From NCBI GenBank assembly GCA_902771155.1, contig CACXVS010000004.1, forward strand, positions 1 to 64,000: DNA of 64,000 nucleotides, in the 5' to 3' direction. This document shows positions 44,516 to 52,872 of this stretch, one piece after another; position 1 is the first letter of the stretch; each line of letters starts with the position of its first letter. Source of the DNA: an uncultured Prevotellaceae bacterium. GTDB taxonomy: Bacteria > Bacteroidota > Bacteroidia > Bacteroidales > Bacteroidaceae. A model generated the notes under the pieces. The model was not told where the DNA came from. It was given only the letters and a program-made list of their open reading frames with translations, and did no database searches. Both the position numbers and the translations under genes were made by a program.

Positions 44516-46885
44516 ATGGAGAAGCTTACCCTTGCAAACAGACTGAGTATAAGGATTATGGCTGTGCTGATAGTGATGTCGGTAGTTATCATGGCCATGG
44601 TTTATGCTGTCACCAGGAAAGTGATGGTCCGGGAGGCTGAATCGCGTTACGAGGGTATCATCCTGCATGCAAACGAGAAGATTCGCGGTGTGCTCTCGGA
44701 TGTCTATGTGGCGGTCATCAACAACATCAGCGATATTGAGACTGACATTAACAATCCGGACAAACTCCAGGAGGATCTGGAGCGGATGGTGAGACAGAAT
44801 ATGTATATGTCGAGTTGTAGGCTGATCTTTGAACCTGACTTCTATCCCGAGAAAGGACAAAACTATGAGATCTATGCCTGGCGTGATTCGGCTGACGTGG
44901 TAAGGGGGAAACAGATGAATGAGAACCATCCCGACTATCTGGTGCATGAGTGGTATAAAAGTTCGTTTGAGAAGGATGAGGGCGACTGGACGCCTCCCTA
45001 TTTTGACAGGGCGGCCTCGCAGCAACTGACGACGACTTACCTGACACATATCCACGACCAGAATGGCCGTAAGGTGGGAATGTTAGGAGCCGATGTGTCG
45101 CTGGAATGGCTGCGACAGAGGCATCAGCGTGTCGATGCCGAGAACCACAGACGTTTTGAGACTGGATTCAAGGTGCAGTCATACAGCTTCATTGTTGACA
45201 ACGACGGCACTTTCCTGATCCACCCAAATGAGGACTTCGTGCTGAAGAAGAATTTCAAGGATTTATGCGCAGAGACGCCCGACAAACGAGACGACGAAGT
45301 GTTCCGTAGGATTTTGAACGAGGAGAGCGGCATGTCGCTCTTCGAAAGGAACGGAAAGATATTCTGGATATTCTACTCTTTTGTGAAATATGCGGAGTGG
45401 ACGGTGGTTATCCTCGTTCCCGATGAGATTATCTTCCATAACGGCAACGTGTTGATCATCATCCTCCTGATCATATTCTTATTAGGTCTGTCGCTCATCT
45501 ATTTCCTCTGTCACAGATTCCTGATTATCAACATGAGGACACTGACGCGGTTCGTGGACGCTGCCAACCAGGTGTCGCATGGTAATTTTAATGTCCAACT
45601 GCCAATGGTAAAGAGCCGTGAGATTGACGCACTGCGCACGGCATTCGGCGACATGCAGGTGTCGCTGACATCGTATATCAACGAGTTGAAGGAGACAACA
45701 GCCTCGAATGTGGCTTTTGAACAGGAACTGAAATTTGCCAGCGACATACAGATGCAGATGCTGCCTAAGACCTATCCGCCATTCCCAGAACGTACGGACA
45801 TAGATATCTACGGTGAGGTGGTGACAGCCAAGGAGGTGGGCGGCGACCTGTTCGACTTCTTTATTCGCGACGAGAAGTTGTTCTTCAGTATCGGCGACGT
45901 GGCAGGCAAGGGTATGCCGGCTGCGCTTGTGATGGCTGTGGCGCGCTCCATGTTCCGCAGTGCATCGACAATACATACATCGCCCAAGTTGATTGTGGAA
46001 TCTATCAATAGGTCGGTGTGCCAGAGCACCCACTCCTATATGTTCGTGACACTCTTTATGGGTGTGCTCGACTTGGCAACCGGAAAGTTGCACTATACCA
46101 ATGCTGGGCATGAGCCTCCAGTGCTGGTGGGATCGCACACCCGATTCCTGCCTGTGATCAACAATATCCCGCTGGGTTTGAGACAGGAGTGGGAGTATCA
46201 AGAGCAAGAGGTAATGATCGTCCCGGGCACGACGGTTTTCCTCTATACCGATGGTTTTACCGAGGCAGAGACGTCGGACCTGAAACAGTATGGGCGCGAC
46301 AGAATGTTCAGAGAGGCCATCCGACTGGCAGCAAAACGACTTGACTCGCGTACGTTTGTAAAGGATATCCGACTGACGGAACGCACGTTTGTGAACTATA
46401 TCCCACAGAAAGATGATATCTCGCTGTTGGCCATCAAATTCAGAGGTAACCTCGACCCTAAGCTTTACAGCAGGACGATACTGCTTAACAACGATGTGCA
46501 GGAGGTGCCAGTGCTCTCAGTTTTCATAGAAGGCATCTGCGACGATATGCAATTCGACAAGCTTACGAAGTCGGGTGTGCACCTGGCGATAGAAGAGGCC
46601 GTGGTGAATGTGATGCAATATGCCTATCCAGAGGGTACGAAGGGTGACGTATATCTTAGTGTGACTGCCGATAATGAAAATATCAGGTTCGAGTTGCGTG
46701 ACAGCGGCAAAGCCTTCGACCCTACATTGATGCCCGAGGTTGATGTCGAGAGTCACGTTAATAAGCATTCCGTTGGTGGATTAGGCATACACCTCATTCA
46801 CCACTATATGGACAGTATAAGCTATGAGCACAAGGATAATCAGAATGTGCTGACAATGATAAAGAAACTCAAACATAAAGAATAA
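44516..46885 (+). CDS. Cache-HAMP-PP2C-HATPase fusion (RsbU and RsbW functions in one protein)
   Basis: A 789-residue membrane sensor: TM 12-32, periplasmic Cache-type domain about 35-305, TM 311-333, HAMP 334-386, SpoIIE/PP2C phosphatase about 404-645 (VGGDLFDFF, IGDVAGKGMPAAL, YTDGFTEAE, DDISLLA), and a C-terminal GHKL kinase domain about 665-785 (EEAVVNVMQYAYPEG, DSGKAFDP, GGLGIHLI). It combines the phosphatase that activates an anti-anti-sigma protein with the kinase that inactivates it. The STAS gene follows after 8 bp. No sigma factor of the SigB/SigF type is nearby, so what the kinase domain sequesters is unknown. Confidence 0.88.
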   Translation: MEKLTLANRLSIRIMAVLIVMSVVIMAMVYAVTRKVMVREAESRYEGIILHANEKIRGVLSDVYVAVINNISDIETDINNPDKLQEDLERMVRQNMYMSSCRLIFEPDFYPEKGQNYEIYAWRDSADVVRGKQMNENHPDYLVHEWYKSSFEKDEGDWTPPYFDRAASQQLTTTYLTHIHDQNGRKVGMLGADVSLEWLRQRHQRVDAENHRRFETGFKVQSYSFIVDNDGTFLIHPNEDFVLKKNFKDLCAETPDKRDDEVFRRILNEESGMSLFERNGKIFWIFYSFVKYAEWTVVILVPDEIIFHNGNVLIIILLIIFLLGLSLIYFLCHRFLIINMRTLTRFVDAANQVSHGNFNVQLPMVKSREIDALRTAFGDMQVSLTSYINELKETTASNVAFEQELKFASDIQMQMLPKTYPPFPERTDIDIYGEVVTAKEVGGDLFDFFIRDEKLFFSIGDVAGKGMPAALVMAVARSMFRSASTIHTSPKLIVESINRSVCQSTHSYMFVTLFMGVLDLATGKLHYTNAGHEPPVLVGSHTRFLPVINNIPLGLRQEWEYQEQEVMIVPGTTVFLYTDGFTEAETSDLKQYGRDRMFREAIRLAAKRLDSRTFVKDIRLTERTFVNYIPQKDDISLLAIKFRGNLDPKLYSRTILLNNDVQEVPVLSVFIEGICDDMQFDKLTKSGVHLAIEEAVVNVMQYAYPEGTKGDVYLSVTADNENIRFELRDSGKAFDPTLMPEVDVESHVNKHSVGGLGIHLIHHYMDSISYEHKDNQNVLTMIKKLKHKE

Positions 46886-46893
46886 GACAGATA

Positions 46894-47199
46894 ATGGAAG
46901 CATCAATCAGAAAAGACAGTGATGGCAAGGTTACCCTGATATTAGACGGGCGACTTGATACATCGGTTACTCCCCAGACAGAAAAAGAAGTAGAGCCGCT
47001 GTTTGCCTACGAGGGGTATGAGGTAGTGATAGACTGCAGCCGCCTCGAGTACATCTCTTCGAGTGGTTTGCGACTGCTCATGGCTATTAACCAGCGTTGC
47101 CGCGCCAACCACTGCGAACTGTATATCAAAGGTCTGACGGAAGAGGTGTACGACGTGTTCCAGACGACGGGATTCGTACACTTGTTTAATTTTATTTAG
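46894..47199 (+). CDS. STAS-domain anti-anti-sigma-like protein (RsbV/SpoIIAA type)
   Basis: A 101-residue single STAS domain. The phosphorylatable Ser is expected in YISSSGLRLL (Ser56, matching Ser56 of RsbV), and LDGRLDTSV lies at the N-terminus. It should be phosphorylated by the HATPase domain and dephosphorylated by the PP2C domain of the preceding protein. Its stop overlaps the stop of the convergent sensor gene by 8 bp. No second target protein is encoded beside it. Confidence 0.9.
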   Translation: MEASIRKDSDGKVTLILDGRLDTSVTPQTEKEVEPLFAYEGYEVVIDCSRLEYISSSGLRLLMAINQRCRANHCELYIKGLTEEVYDVFQTTGFVHLFNFI

Positions 47200-48058
47200 T
47201 GTCAGCTTTGCACTTGATGGCTGCGATGTAGTTGACCACCTGACCTTCTGAATTGTACAGCGGTTGATGGTGGATGTCTGCATACGCATGGCCCAGTTGC
47301 TTCATGGCGTCGTTCTCTGTGATTAGCCGGTTGGCTTTATCATAGAATGCGATGCCCAGGAAGGGGTTGCAAAGTATGGCTTCGTATTTGTGAATCAGGT
47401 CGTGCGTAGCCTGGTTGTCCTCAATGGCATAGTATCGACTCATCTGCTTGGTCTGCCTCATCATCTCACTGATTTCTGAAGTATGGTGGCGGTTGGTTCT
47501 GATATGCCACAGCAGTATCAGGGTGATGGCAAACAGAATGGCAGAAAGGGCAAGCAGGGTGTCGGTAACGGTGATTGCGGTGCCTCCCTTTTGCGGTTCA
47601 GCCAGTTCAGGATGTCTCCAGCGCTTCTCGATGGCTGCTATCTCTCCGTCTTGTTTCATCCGGGTGTACTGGTCGTCCAGTTGCTCTATCAGTTGGCGGT
47701 CTTTGCCCACAAAGCGCATCTCGACCACTGTATCGGGACTCCGGTGACTGTAGTTGATGACACTCTTAGAGGCGATACAGCCAGGCGCGTTACAACTGTT
47801 AGCATTGGTAATTATGAGGTCAGCAGAACCTTGCAGAAAGGCTTTCTCTACCTCTTCGTCATTCTTGATTGTGAGTCTGAATGGTAATTGCAGCGAGGTG
47901 GCTACAGCCTTTGTGATGTCAGCATCGCAATCGTTACTACACATAATCACTAATGGGCGCTGCTTGTTATACCGGTCTGTGAGAGCCTGAGCTGAGGTCT
48001 GGACCACAGCGCACAGCAGCAATATGGCGGTGGATATAAGATGTTGTCTCATACGCAA
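47192..48058 (-). CDS. Membrane protein with partial solute-binding domain and PAS-like end, no output domain
   Basis: A 288-residue protein: signal 1-24, a periplasmic SBP_bac_3-like region about 25-155 (SADLIITNANSC, EKRWRHPE), TM about 168-188, and a cytoplasmic helix followed by a PAS-like segment (about 225-286, NPFLGIAFYDKANRLITENDAMKQLG). The protein then stops. No HisKA, HATPase, GGDEF or DNA-binding domain is present. Periplasmic Cys residues occur in CSNDCDAD and NSCNAPGC. It overlaps the upstream sensor gene by 10 bp and probably forms a pair with it. Confidence 0.62.
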   Translation of the reverse strand: MRMRQHLISTAILLLCAVVQTSAQALTDRYNKQRPLVIMCSNDCDADITKAVATSLQLPFRLTIKNDEEVEKAFLQGSADLIITNANSCNAPGCIASKSVINYSHRSPDTVVEMRFVGKDRQLIEQLDDQYTRMKQDGEIAAIEKRWRHPELAEPQKGGTAITVTDTLLALSAILFAITLILLWHIRTNRHHTSEISEMMRQTKQMSRYYAIEDNQATHDLIHKYEAILCNPFLGIAFYDKANRLITENDAMKQLGHAYADIHHQPLYNSEGQVVNYIAAIKCKADTK

Positions 48059-49641
48059 AATACAAATAAGCCTATTATTTTTTGATCGTCGTTGAACACT
48101 GCCTTCATGTGGTAGCTTACTTCGTTATCGCCAAAGGTCAGGGTATCGTCTTTACCGTCGGCATTAGCCATATCGGTGATGCCGGTGTGGAATAAGGTGT
48201 TCAGATGAACGTGATTCTTGACTGCCTTGTCAATGTCGATTTGCAGCAGTTCACCCGACTTGGGGTTGGCATTCTGCATATAGCCGTCCTTGTCGAAATA
48301 GATGATGCCTGTCTCATTGTTATAGAATACCGAGAGGTAGCGCAGCGAACGCTCGGCATTGACCTGCTTCAGCTGGCGCTCCTTGGTGACATCCTTCTTG
48401 GTGCCGATAATCACCATCGGTTTTCCTTGGTCATCGCGACTTAGCACAGACAGGTGGACCACAAAACCGTGCGGCTCACTGTCGCCGTATTCTTCGTCTT
48501 TGGCTTTAAGTTCAAGTGTATCTACGATTATCTCATGCCCCTTGGCGTCCTTGTGCTGGCAGCCTATCCTTTCAAGGGCATCCTCTAATAATGCGAAATC
48601 CGCCTTGCTGTAGCGCATGGCAAACTCTTCAATGGTATAGGTCTTGACGGCCATTCCACTCTCGTCGTGCCACTCAAACTTCTGTTCTCTGATGTCGTAG
48701 GTCCAGATGCGCACCTTATTATAATGTGCCAGGTTAGCCAACTGCTGAGTCATCTGATGATAGTTTGTGGCAGAGCGGCGGTTCTGCAGGATCTCGCGTA
48801 CAAAGAAGATAATGGTGATGATGAGCAATAGTAGGGCTGCACCAGCGAGGAACCAGTGCCAGGAGGATGTCTCGCTGGGCTCGTGGTGAGGATAGAACCA
48901 TTTCTCCTCCAATGGCTCTAACATGTCGTTGGCGCAGAGGTTGAGATAGGTCTTGTCTATAAGTCCAAGTAATGTGGAATCTGTTGCCAGGAACCTGACT
49001 TCACCATGAGGCATGTTCACGGGCGTTACTGTCAGGTTGTCGAGGTGATAGTGGTTGACCAGCCATTGCAGTGAGAGCGTGTTCCATACGATCTGACCGT
49101 TCTTCTTGTCGTTTACCTCTTGGATGGTCTTTTTGATGTCGTCGCTTGCAATGGCATTGGCGCTCCATCCGTAATCAACCATCAGATGATGGCAGAGGCT
49201 GGAGTCGCTCACGATAACCGTCTGAGTCTTCAGGTCGCGAAAGGACTTGATAGCCAAGGGTTCTCCCTTTGGCGTTGCTACGCTTTGGGTTAACAGGGTC
49301 ACACTGCTCTTTCCGAAATAGCCATACTTGATGTCGTAAATATTGTTCAACCCTAATGTGAGGTCGGCTTCACCAGCTTTCAGATTATTCAACGCTTCCT
49401 GATGCGGCTTGAGCTTGATTACGCATGGAATGTTCAACTCTCTCATAATAACCTTTATCAGGTCGATGCAGTAACCTTCCGGCTCATTATTGTCGTTAAG
49501 GAAAGAATAAGGCCACAGCGTACTCGAACTCTCAAATACCAGAGGATTTTGCTCTGTAAACACCTTGGTACTGTCTGTCTGGGCAGAAGCGTTGGGGGCA
49601 TAGACCATAAAGCATAATACGATGATCAACAGTCTTACCAT
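48049..49641 (-). CDS. Solute-binding-domain/PAS sensor without catalytic domain
   Basis: A 530-residue protein: signal 1-20, SBP_bac_3 domain about 30-250 (PYSFLNDNNEPEGYCIDLIK, AGEADLTLGL, EEKWFYP), TM 263-283, first PAS-like domain about 305-420 with a PAC end (VIIGTKKDVTKERQ), and second PAS about 430-530. Such an N-terminal half normally precedes a histidine kinase, but the chain ends after the second PAS. It probably binds an amino acid or small solute and signals through protein contacts. Its promoter (TACCTTTG) is 38 bp upstream and is divergent from the kinase-like gene at 49803. Confidence 0.72.
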   Translation of the reverse strand: MVRLLIIVLCFMVYAPNASAQTDSTKVFTEQNPLVFESSSTLWPYSFLNDNNEPEGYCIDLIKVIMRELNIPCVIKLKPHQEALNNLKAGEADLTLGLNNIYDIKYGYFGKSSVTLLTQSVATPKGEPLAIKSFRDLKTQTVIVSDSSLCHHLMVDYGWSANAIASDDIKKTIQEVNDKKNGQIVWNTLSLQWLVNHYHLDNLTVTPVNMPHGEVRFLATDSTLLGLIDKTYLNLCANDMLEPLEEKWFYPHHEPSETSSWHWFLAGAALLLLIITIIFFVREILQNRRSATNYHQMTQQLANLAHYNKVRIWTYDIREQKFEWHDESGMAVKTYTIEEFAMRYSKADFALLEDALERIGCQHKDAKGHEIIVDTLELKAKDEEYGDSEPHGFVVHLSVLSRDDQGKPMVIIGTKKDVTKERQLKQVNAERSLRYLSVFYNNETGIIYFDKDGYMQNANPKSGELLQIDIDKAVKNHVHLNTLFHTGITDMANADGKDDTLTFGDNEVSYHMKAVFNDDQKIIGLFVFCV

Positions 49642-49678
49642 ATATTCATATTTTAGGCATTAAAAAGGATTAATAATG

Positions 49679-49686
49679 CAAAGGTA
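49679..49686 (-). promoter_or_regulatory. Promoter -7 element of the SBP-PAS pair
   Basis: TACCTTTG on the minus strand (49686 to 49679), 38 bp before the start of the gene ending at 49641. The -33 element is not at standard distance. Confidence 0.55.
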
Positions 49687-49730
49687 AGTAAATTTTTAGA
49701 AAAATGCAAGCAAATAATCAAGAATATTTG

Positions 49731-49738
49731 TATATTTG
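49731..49738 (+). promoter_or_regulatory. Promoter -7 element of the TPR kinase-like gene
   Basis: TATATTTG at 49731-49738, 64 bp before the start codon at 49803, facing away from the SBP-PAS promoter at 49679-49686. The region is AT-rich and has no clear TTTG at -33. Confidence 0.5.
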
Positions 49739-49802
49739 CAATCTGAATAACCCCTTTATTTGAAAAGTTGTGGTAAAAAGCAGGTATTTTAAATTTTGAA
49801 TT

Positions 49803-51599
49803 ATGAAAAGAAGAAACCATTTGCTGATAATAATGATGATTGGCCTGATAAGTCCTGCTGTCATGGCGGCAGACCATCAGAGCCAGGAAAAGTTACAGTT
49901 GGAAATGCTGCGACTTATCAGTACTACTGACAAAGATAAATTCCTCGAAGTGACAGAGCAGCTGAAGGCAGAAAGTCATAAGACGGGCGATGAGCGTATG
50001 TTCTATACTGCGTGGGGCAACCAGTCAACCTACGAGGCTACCCATCAGAACTATGTCAAGGCAGAAGAGATTGCCAATGAGATAGCCGATTATGCTGAAG
50101 AGCAGCACAGCCACTGGGGTAATTATATCGTGCTTCATACCAAGGCTGTCAACGCCCTGCAGAAGCAGGATTACCAGTTGGCGGAAGAAGGATTCCTGAA
50201 GGCAGTGGCTTTCCGGCATAAGTATTTCCCAGGTGAGAGCGCTGGCGAAGACCTGCAGGAACTGATGAAGATTGCCAATCACCGCAAGGACCAGAAGGCA
50301 GGTCTTATGTACGCCCGTCAGATTCTGAAAGAGCCCAATGTGTCACCCATACATAAGGGTAGGGCACTCTACCGTTTGAGCCAGTTCGCATTCAATAAGG
50401 ATAATCGTGAACTTTTTGACAGTATATACAACGAACTGCAGTTGCTAAAGCAGTCTGACGGTATCGGTACGGTGGAACCGGTGGTTGAGGTGAACTATCA
50501 GATTATCAAAGGAAACTATAATGAAGCACTTCGTCTTTGCCAGAATCTTTCGCCCGAGAGTCAGGCTGAACGTATGGCCATCATATACCACCGGATGGGT
50601 GATAATGATAAGGCCTATGAGTATATGGCCAAGTTCAAGAAGATTAACGACTCGATAGTATTGGTATCTCACGGCAATGTGGTGGCCAGTTGCTTTGTGC
50701 AGATGAACAATGAGCGCATGAAACTGGAGCAAAGGCTGTTGGAGGAAGAAAATGCCAACCTTAAACGGATGATTCTCTATATCCTTATCGGAGCCGTTTT
50801 GATAGTTCTGGGTATCGTGATATGGTATCATAGCAAGCGCATCAAACGTCTGGAGATAGAGAAGGAGCAGCTGGGCAAGGCTTATAAGAAAGCCACGAAG
50901 GCCTTTGATATGAAGAATGAGTTTATTACCCAGATAACCAATCAGCTGCGAGAGCCCCTGAACCCCATCGAAGGCTTTTCCGATATCCTTGGTGCCAAGG
51001 AGTATGAACTGCAGCCCGACGAACGCGAGGAACTGAGTCAGCATATACAGAACAGTTCCAGGCACATCACCAAGATCATTGATGAACTCGCAGAGTTGTC
51101 ACTCTATGAGAGCAAGAAGGCATTGCCAGTGGATTATAAACTGTCGCCAAATGACATCTTCCGCCACATGGTCGATTCAATGCGTTCACGTTGTAAGGAG
51201 GGGGTGAGGATGTTCTTCGAGACCGATCTTCCTGACGATTTCGTGGTAGAGCAAAACCTAGAAGCCCTGGAGGCACTGATGAAGCATCTGCTCGAAAATG
51301 CCATACAGTTTACTGACAAAGGCGTGATAACGGTCGCCTGTACAGAGTACGACGGTAAGGTGCGTACCAGTGTCACGGATACGGGCAGGGGCATCTCCCC
51401 AGACCATCTGGAGCATATATTCGATACCTTCCTCGATGTGGGTGGTAGCACACAGTTAAATGGTTTGGGACTCCCCATCTGTAAGGCTATTGTTAAATTG
51501 CTCGGAGGTGAATTATGGGTTGACACCAACTATCAGGAAGGAACCAGATTCGTATTCGAATTCCCTCAGAAGCAGGATTCCCTGAAAGAGCAAGCCTAA
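49803..51599 (+). CDS. TPR-sensor histidine-kinase-like protein with Asn in place of the phospho-acceptor His
   Basis: A 598-residue membrane protein: signal 1-22, TPR-like periplasmic region about 28-290, TM 323-343, coiled coil, HisKA-like dimerisation helices about 366-440 and HATPase about 485-590. The H-box reads ITNQLREPL, so Asn380 (codon AAT, 50940-50942) stands where the kinase at 20311 has His465 in ISHEIRTPL. The ATP-binding motifs look intact (N-box LLENAIQFT, G1 VTDTGRGIS, G2 NGLGLPICK). It may bind ATP and dimerise but cannot autophosphorylate at the usual site. Its sensor resembles that of the PP2C protein at 22385. Confidence 0.87.
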   Translation: MKRRNHLLIIMMIGLISPAVMAADHQSQEKLQLEMLRLISTTDKDKFLEVTEQLKAESHKTGDERMFYTAWGNQSTYEATHQNYVKAEEIANEIADYAEEQHSHWGNYIVLHTKAVNALQKQDYQLAEEGFLKAVAFRHKYFPGESAGEDLQELMKIANHRKDQKAGLMYARQILKEPNVSPIHKGRALYRLSQFAFNKDNRELFDSIYNELQLLKQSDGIGTVEPVVEVNYQIIKGNYNEALRLCQNLSPESQAERMAIIYHRMGDNDKAYEYMAKFKKINDSIVLVSHGNVVASCFVQMNNERMKLEQRLLEEENANLKRMILYILIGAVLIVLGIVIWYHSKRIKRLEIEKEQLGKAYKKATKAFDMKNEFITQITNQLREPLNPIEGFSDILGAKEYELQPDEREELSQHIQNSSRHITKIIDELAELSLYESKKALPVDYKLSPNDIFRHMVDSMRSRCKEGVRMFFETDLPDDFVVEQNLEALEALMKHLLENAIQFTDKGVITVACTEYDGKVRTSVTDTGRGISPDHLEHIFDTFLDVGGSTQLNGLGLPICKAIVKLLGGELWVDTNYQEGTRFVFEFPQKQDSLKEQA

Positions 51600-51604
51600 G
51601 GCTA

Positions 51605-51631
51605 TGATCAGCGGAACCGTCCCACTGATCA
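51605..51631. repeat. Inverted repeat TGATCAG/CTGATCA
   Basis: Seven-bp arms (51605-51611 and 51625-51631) with a 13-base loop, just after the stop of the kinase-like gene. Could help 3' end formation; no U-tract follows. Confidence 0.4.
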
Positions 51632-51672
51632 CGTCAAATCATGCCAAAAGGTACATGATGGGGTATATGATA

Positions 51673-51697
51673 GGTATATGTTTGCATAACATATACC
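51673..51697. repeat. Inverted repeat GGTATATGTT/AACATATACC
   Basis: Perfect 10 bp arms with a TGCAT loop. GGTATATG also occurs at 51662 and again near 51740 in direct orientation, so the 8-mer appears three times plus once inverted within about 90 bp. Confidence 0.6.
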
Positions 51698-51791
51698 CTA
51701 CCTGAAACCCCGATGTACAAGGGCTTTCGTGAGGATGAAGGTATATGTTGACTGAAAAACGATGAATCTATTCTTTTTTTCAATGCTTGTG

Positions 51792-51799
51792 TACCTTTG
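51792..51799 (+). promoter_or_regulatory. Orphan TACCTTTG promoter-like element
   Basis: TACCTTTG faces rightward toward the hairpin at 51818-51851 and the 3' end of an oppositely oriented gene; no plus-strand gene follows. It may drive a short non-coding RNA or antisense transcript, or be a chance match. Confidence 0.3.
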
Positions 51800-51817
51800 T
51801 GCTGGTACGTAACTACC

Positions 51818-51851
51818 GCACTCCAGTGCGCCCTAAGGCGCACTGGAGTGC
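51818..51851. repeat. Perfect 15 bp hairpin between converging genes
   Basis: GCACTCCAGTGCGCC (51818-51832) pairs without mismatch with 51837-51851 around a CTAA loop, followed by TTTCG. A third copy of GGCGCAC occurs at 51859-51865. It is GC-rich compared with its surroundings and lies 24 bp from the stop of the aldo/keto reductase gene. It could be a bidirectional terminator or the core of a small repetitive element. Confidence 0.75.
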
Positions 51852-51875
51852 TTTCGTAGGCGCACAAGACTTCGT

Positions 51876-52850
51876 CTATAGCACTTCGTCGAATGGGGCT
51901 GCATTCACGCAGCGTAGGTTCTTTTCCAACTGGGCGGTGCTGCTGGCACCTACCAGCACCGAGGTGACACCTCGCTGATGGAGAATCCACGCAAGGGCCA
52001 TTTCGGCCAAAGTCTCACCACGACTTGTGGCGACATCATTATAATGCTTGAGTTTGGCCAGGAGTTCGGGTGTCAACATCGAACTCTTCAGGAATTTCTC
52101 CTTCGACATACGGCTATCGGCGGGGATTCCGTTCAGATAGCGGTCGGTAAGCAGGCCCTGGGCCAGTGGGGAGAAGGCAATAAAGCCTACTCCCTTCTCG
52201 GCACAGAAGTCGAGGATGCCTTCTTCCTGTGGCTTGCGGTCGAGCATGTTCAGACGACCCTGATAGATCAGCAGGGGCACGTCGCGCTGTTTCAGGTACT
52301 CGTAGCCGAACTTCAGGGGCTCAAGGGGCCAGTTGCTGATGCCGACATAGAGTGCCTTGCCCTGGCGGACGATGTCAACGAGTGCCTGCAAAGTTTCTTC
52401 TAAGGGTGTCTGCGGGTCGTAGCGGTGGCTGTAGAACAGATCTACATAGTCGATCTTCATGCGCTTCAGACTCTGATCGAGCGAAGCCATCAGATACTTG
52501 CGACTGCCCCAGTCGCCATAAGGACCGGGCCACATGTCGTAGCCTGCCTTCGAGGAGATGAACAGTTCGTCGCGGTATGGCCTGAAGTCCTCGTCCATCA
52601 GCCGGCCCATCGTCTCTTCGGCGGAGCCATAGACGGGACCGTAGTTGTTGGCCAGGTCGAAGTGGGTGATGCCGTGGTCGAAGGCGTAGTGGGTAATCTC
52701 CCTACTACGCTCATACGGATCCACGCTTCCGAAGTTGTGCCAGAAGCCAAGGCTCACCTTGGGCAATAACACACCAGAACGCCCACAGCGTTCAAACTCC
52801 ATACCATTGTCATAGCGGTTCTGGTCCGCCAGATATTGTTCCTTCATCAT
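51876..52850 (-). CDS. Aldo/keto reductase, YghZ/Gpr-like (short C-terminus)
   Basis: A 324-residue NADPH-dependent reductase of the (beta/alpha)8 AKR family. It resembles E. coli YghZ (LSLGLWHNFG-type VSLGFWHNFG, THFDLANNYG, ISSKAGYDMWPGPYG, YSHRYDPQTP). Catalytic tetrad: Asp65, Tyr70, Lys101, His142. YghZ acts on glyceraldehyde-3-phosphate and methylglyoxal. YghZ has about 346 residues; this one stops soon after the NLRCVN block and lacks the last helix, next to the hairpin element. The start could be the second of two adjacent Met codons (52847). The gene for the arabinofuranosidase lies 22 bp upstream, so both may be cotranscribed. Confidence 0.85.
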   Translation of the reverse strand: MMKEQYLADQNRYDNGMEFERCGRSGVLLPKVSLGFWHNFGSVDPYERSREITHYAFDHGITHFDLANNYGPVYGSAEETMGRLMDEDFRPYRDELFISSKAGYDMWPGPYGDWGSRKYLMASLDQSLKRMKIDYVDLFYSHRYDPQTPLEETLQALVDIVRQGKALYVGISNWPLEPLKFGYEYLKQRDVPLLIYQGRLNMLDRKPQEEGILDFCAEKGVGFIAFSPLAQGLLTDRYLNGIPADSRMSKEKFLKSSMLTPELLAKLKHYNDVATSRGETLAEMALAWILHQRGVTSVLVGASSTAQLEKNLRCVNAAPFDEVL

Positions 52851-52872
52851 GTTAATGTCTAGTCGTTGTGTG

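Noticed and set aside
51787..51978. Small plus-strand open frame of 63 codons after the orphan promoter
   Set aside because: It runs through the hairpin and antisense to the aldo/keto reductase 3' end; no signal of coding.
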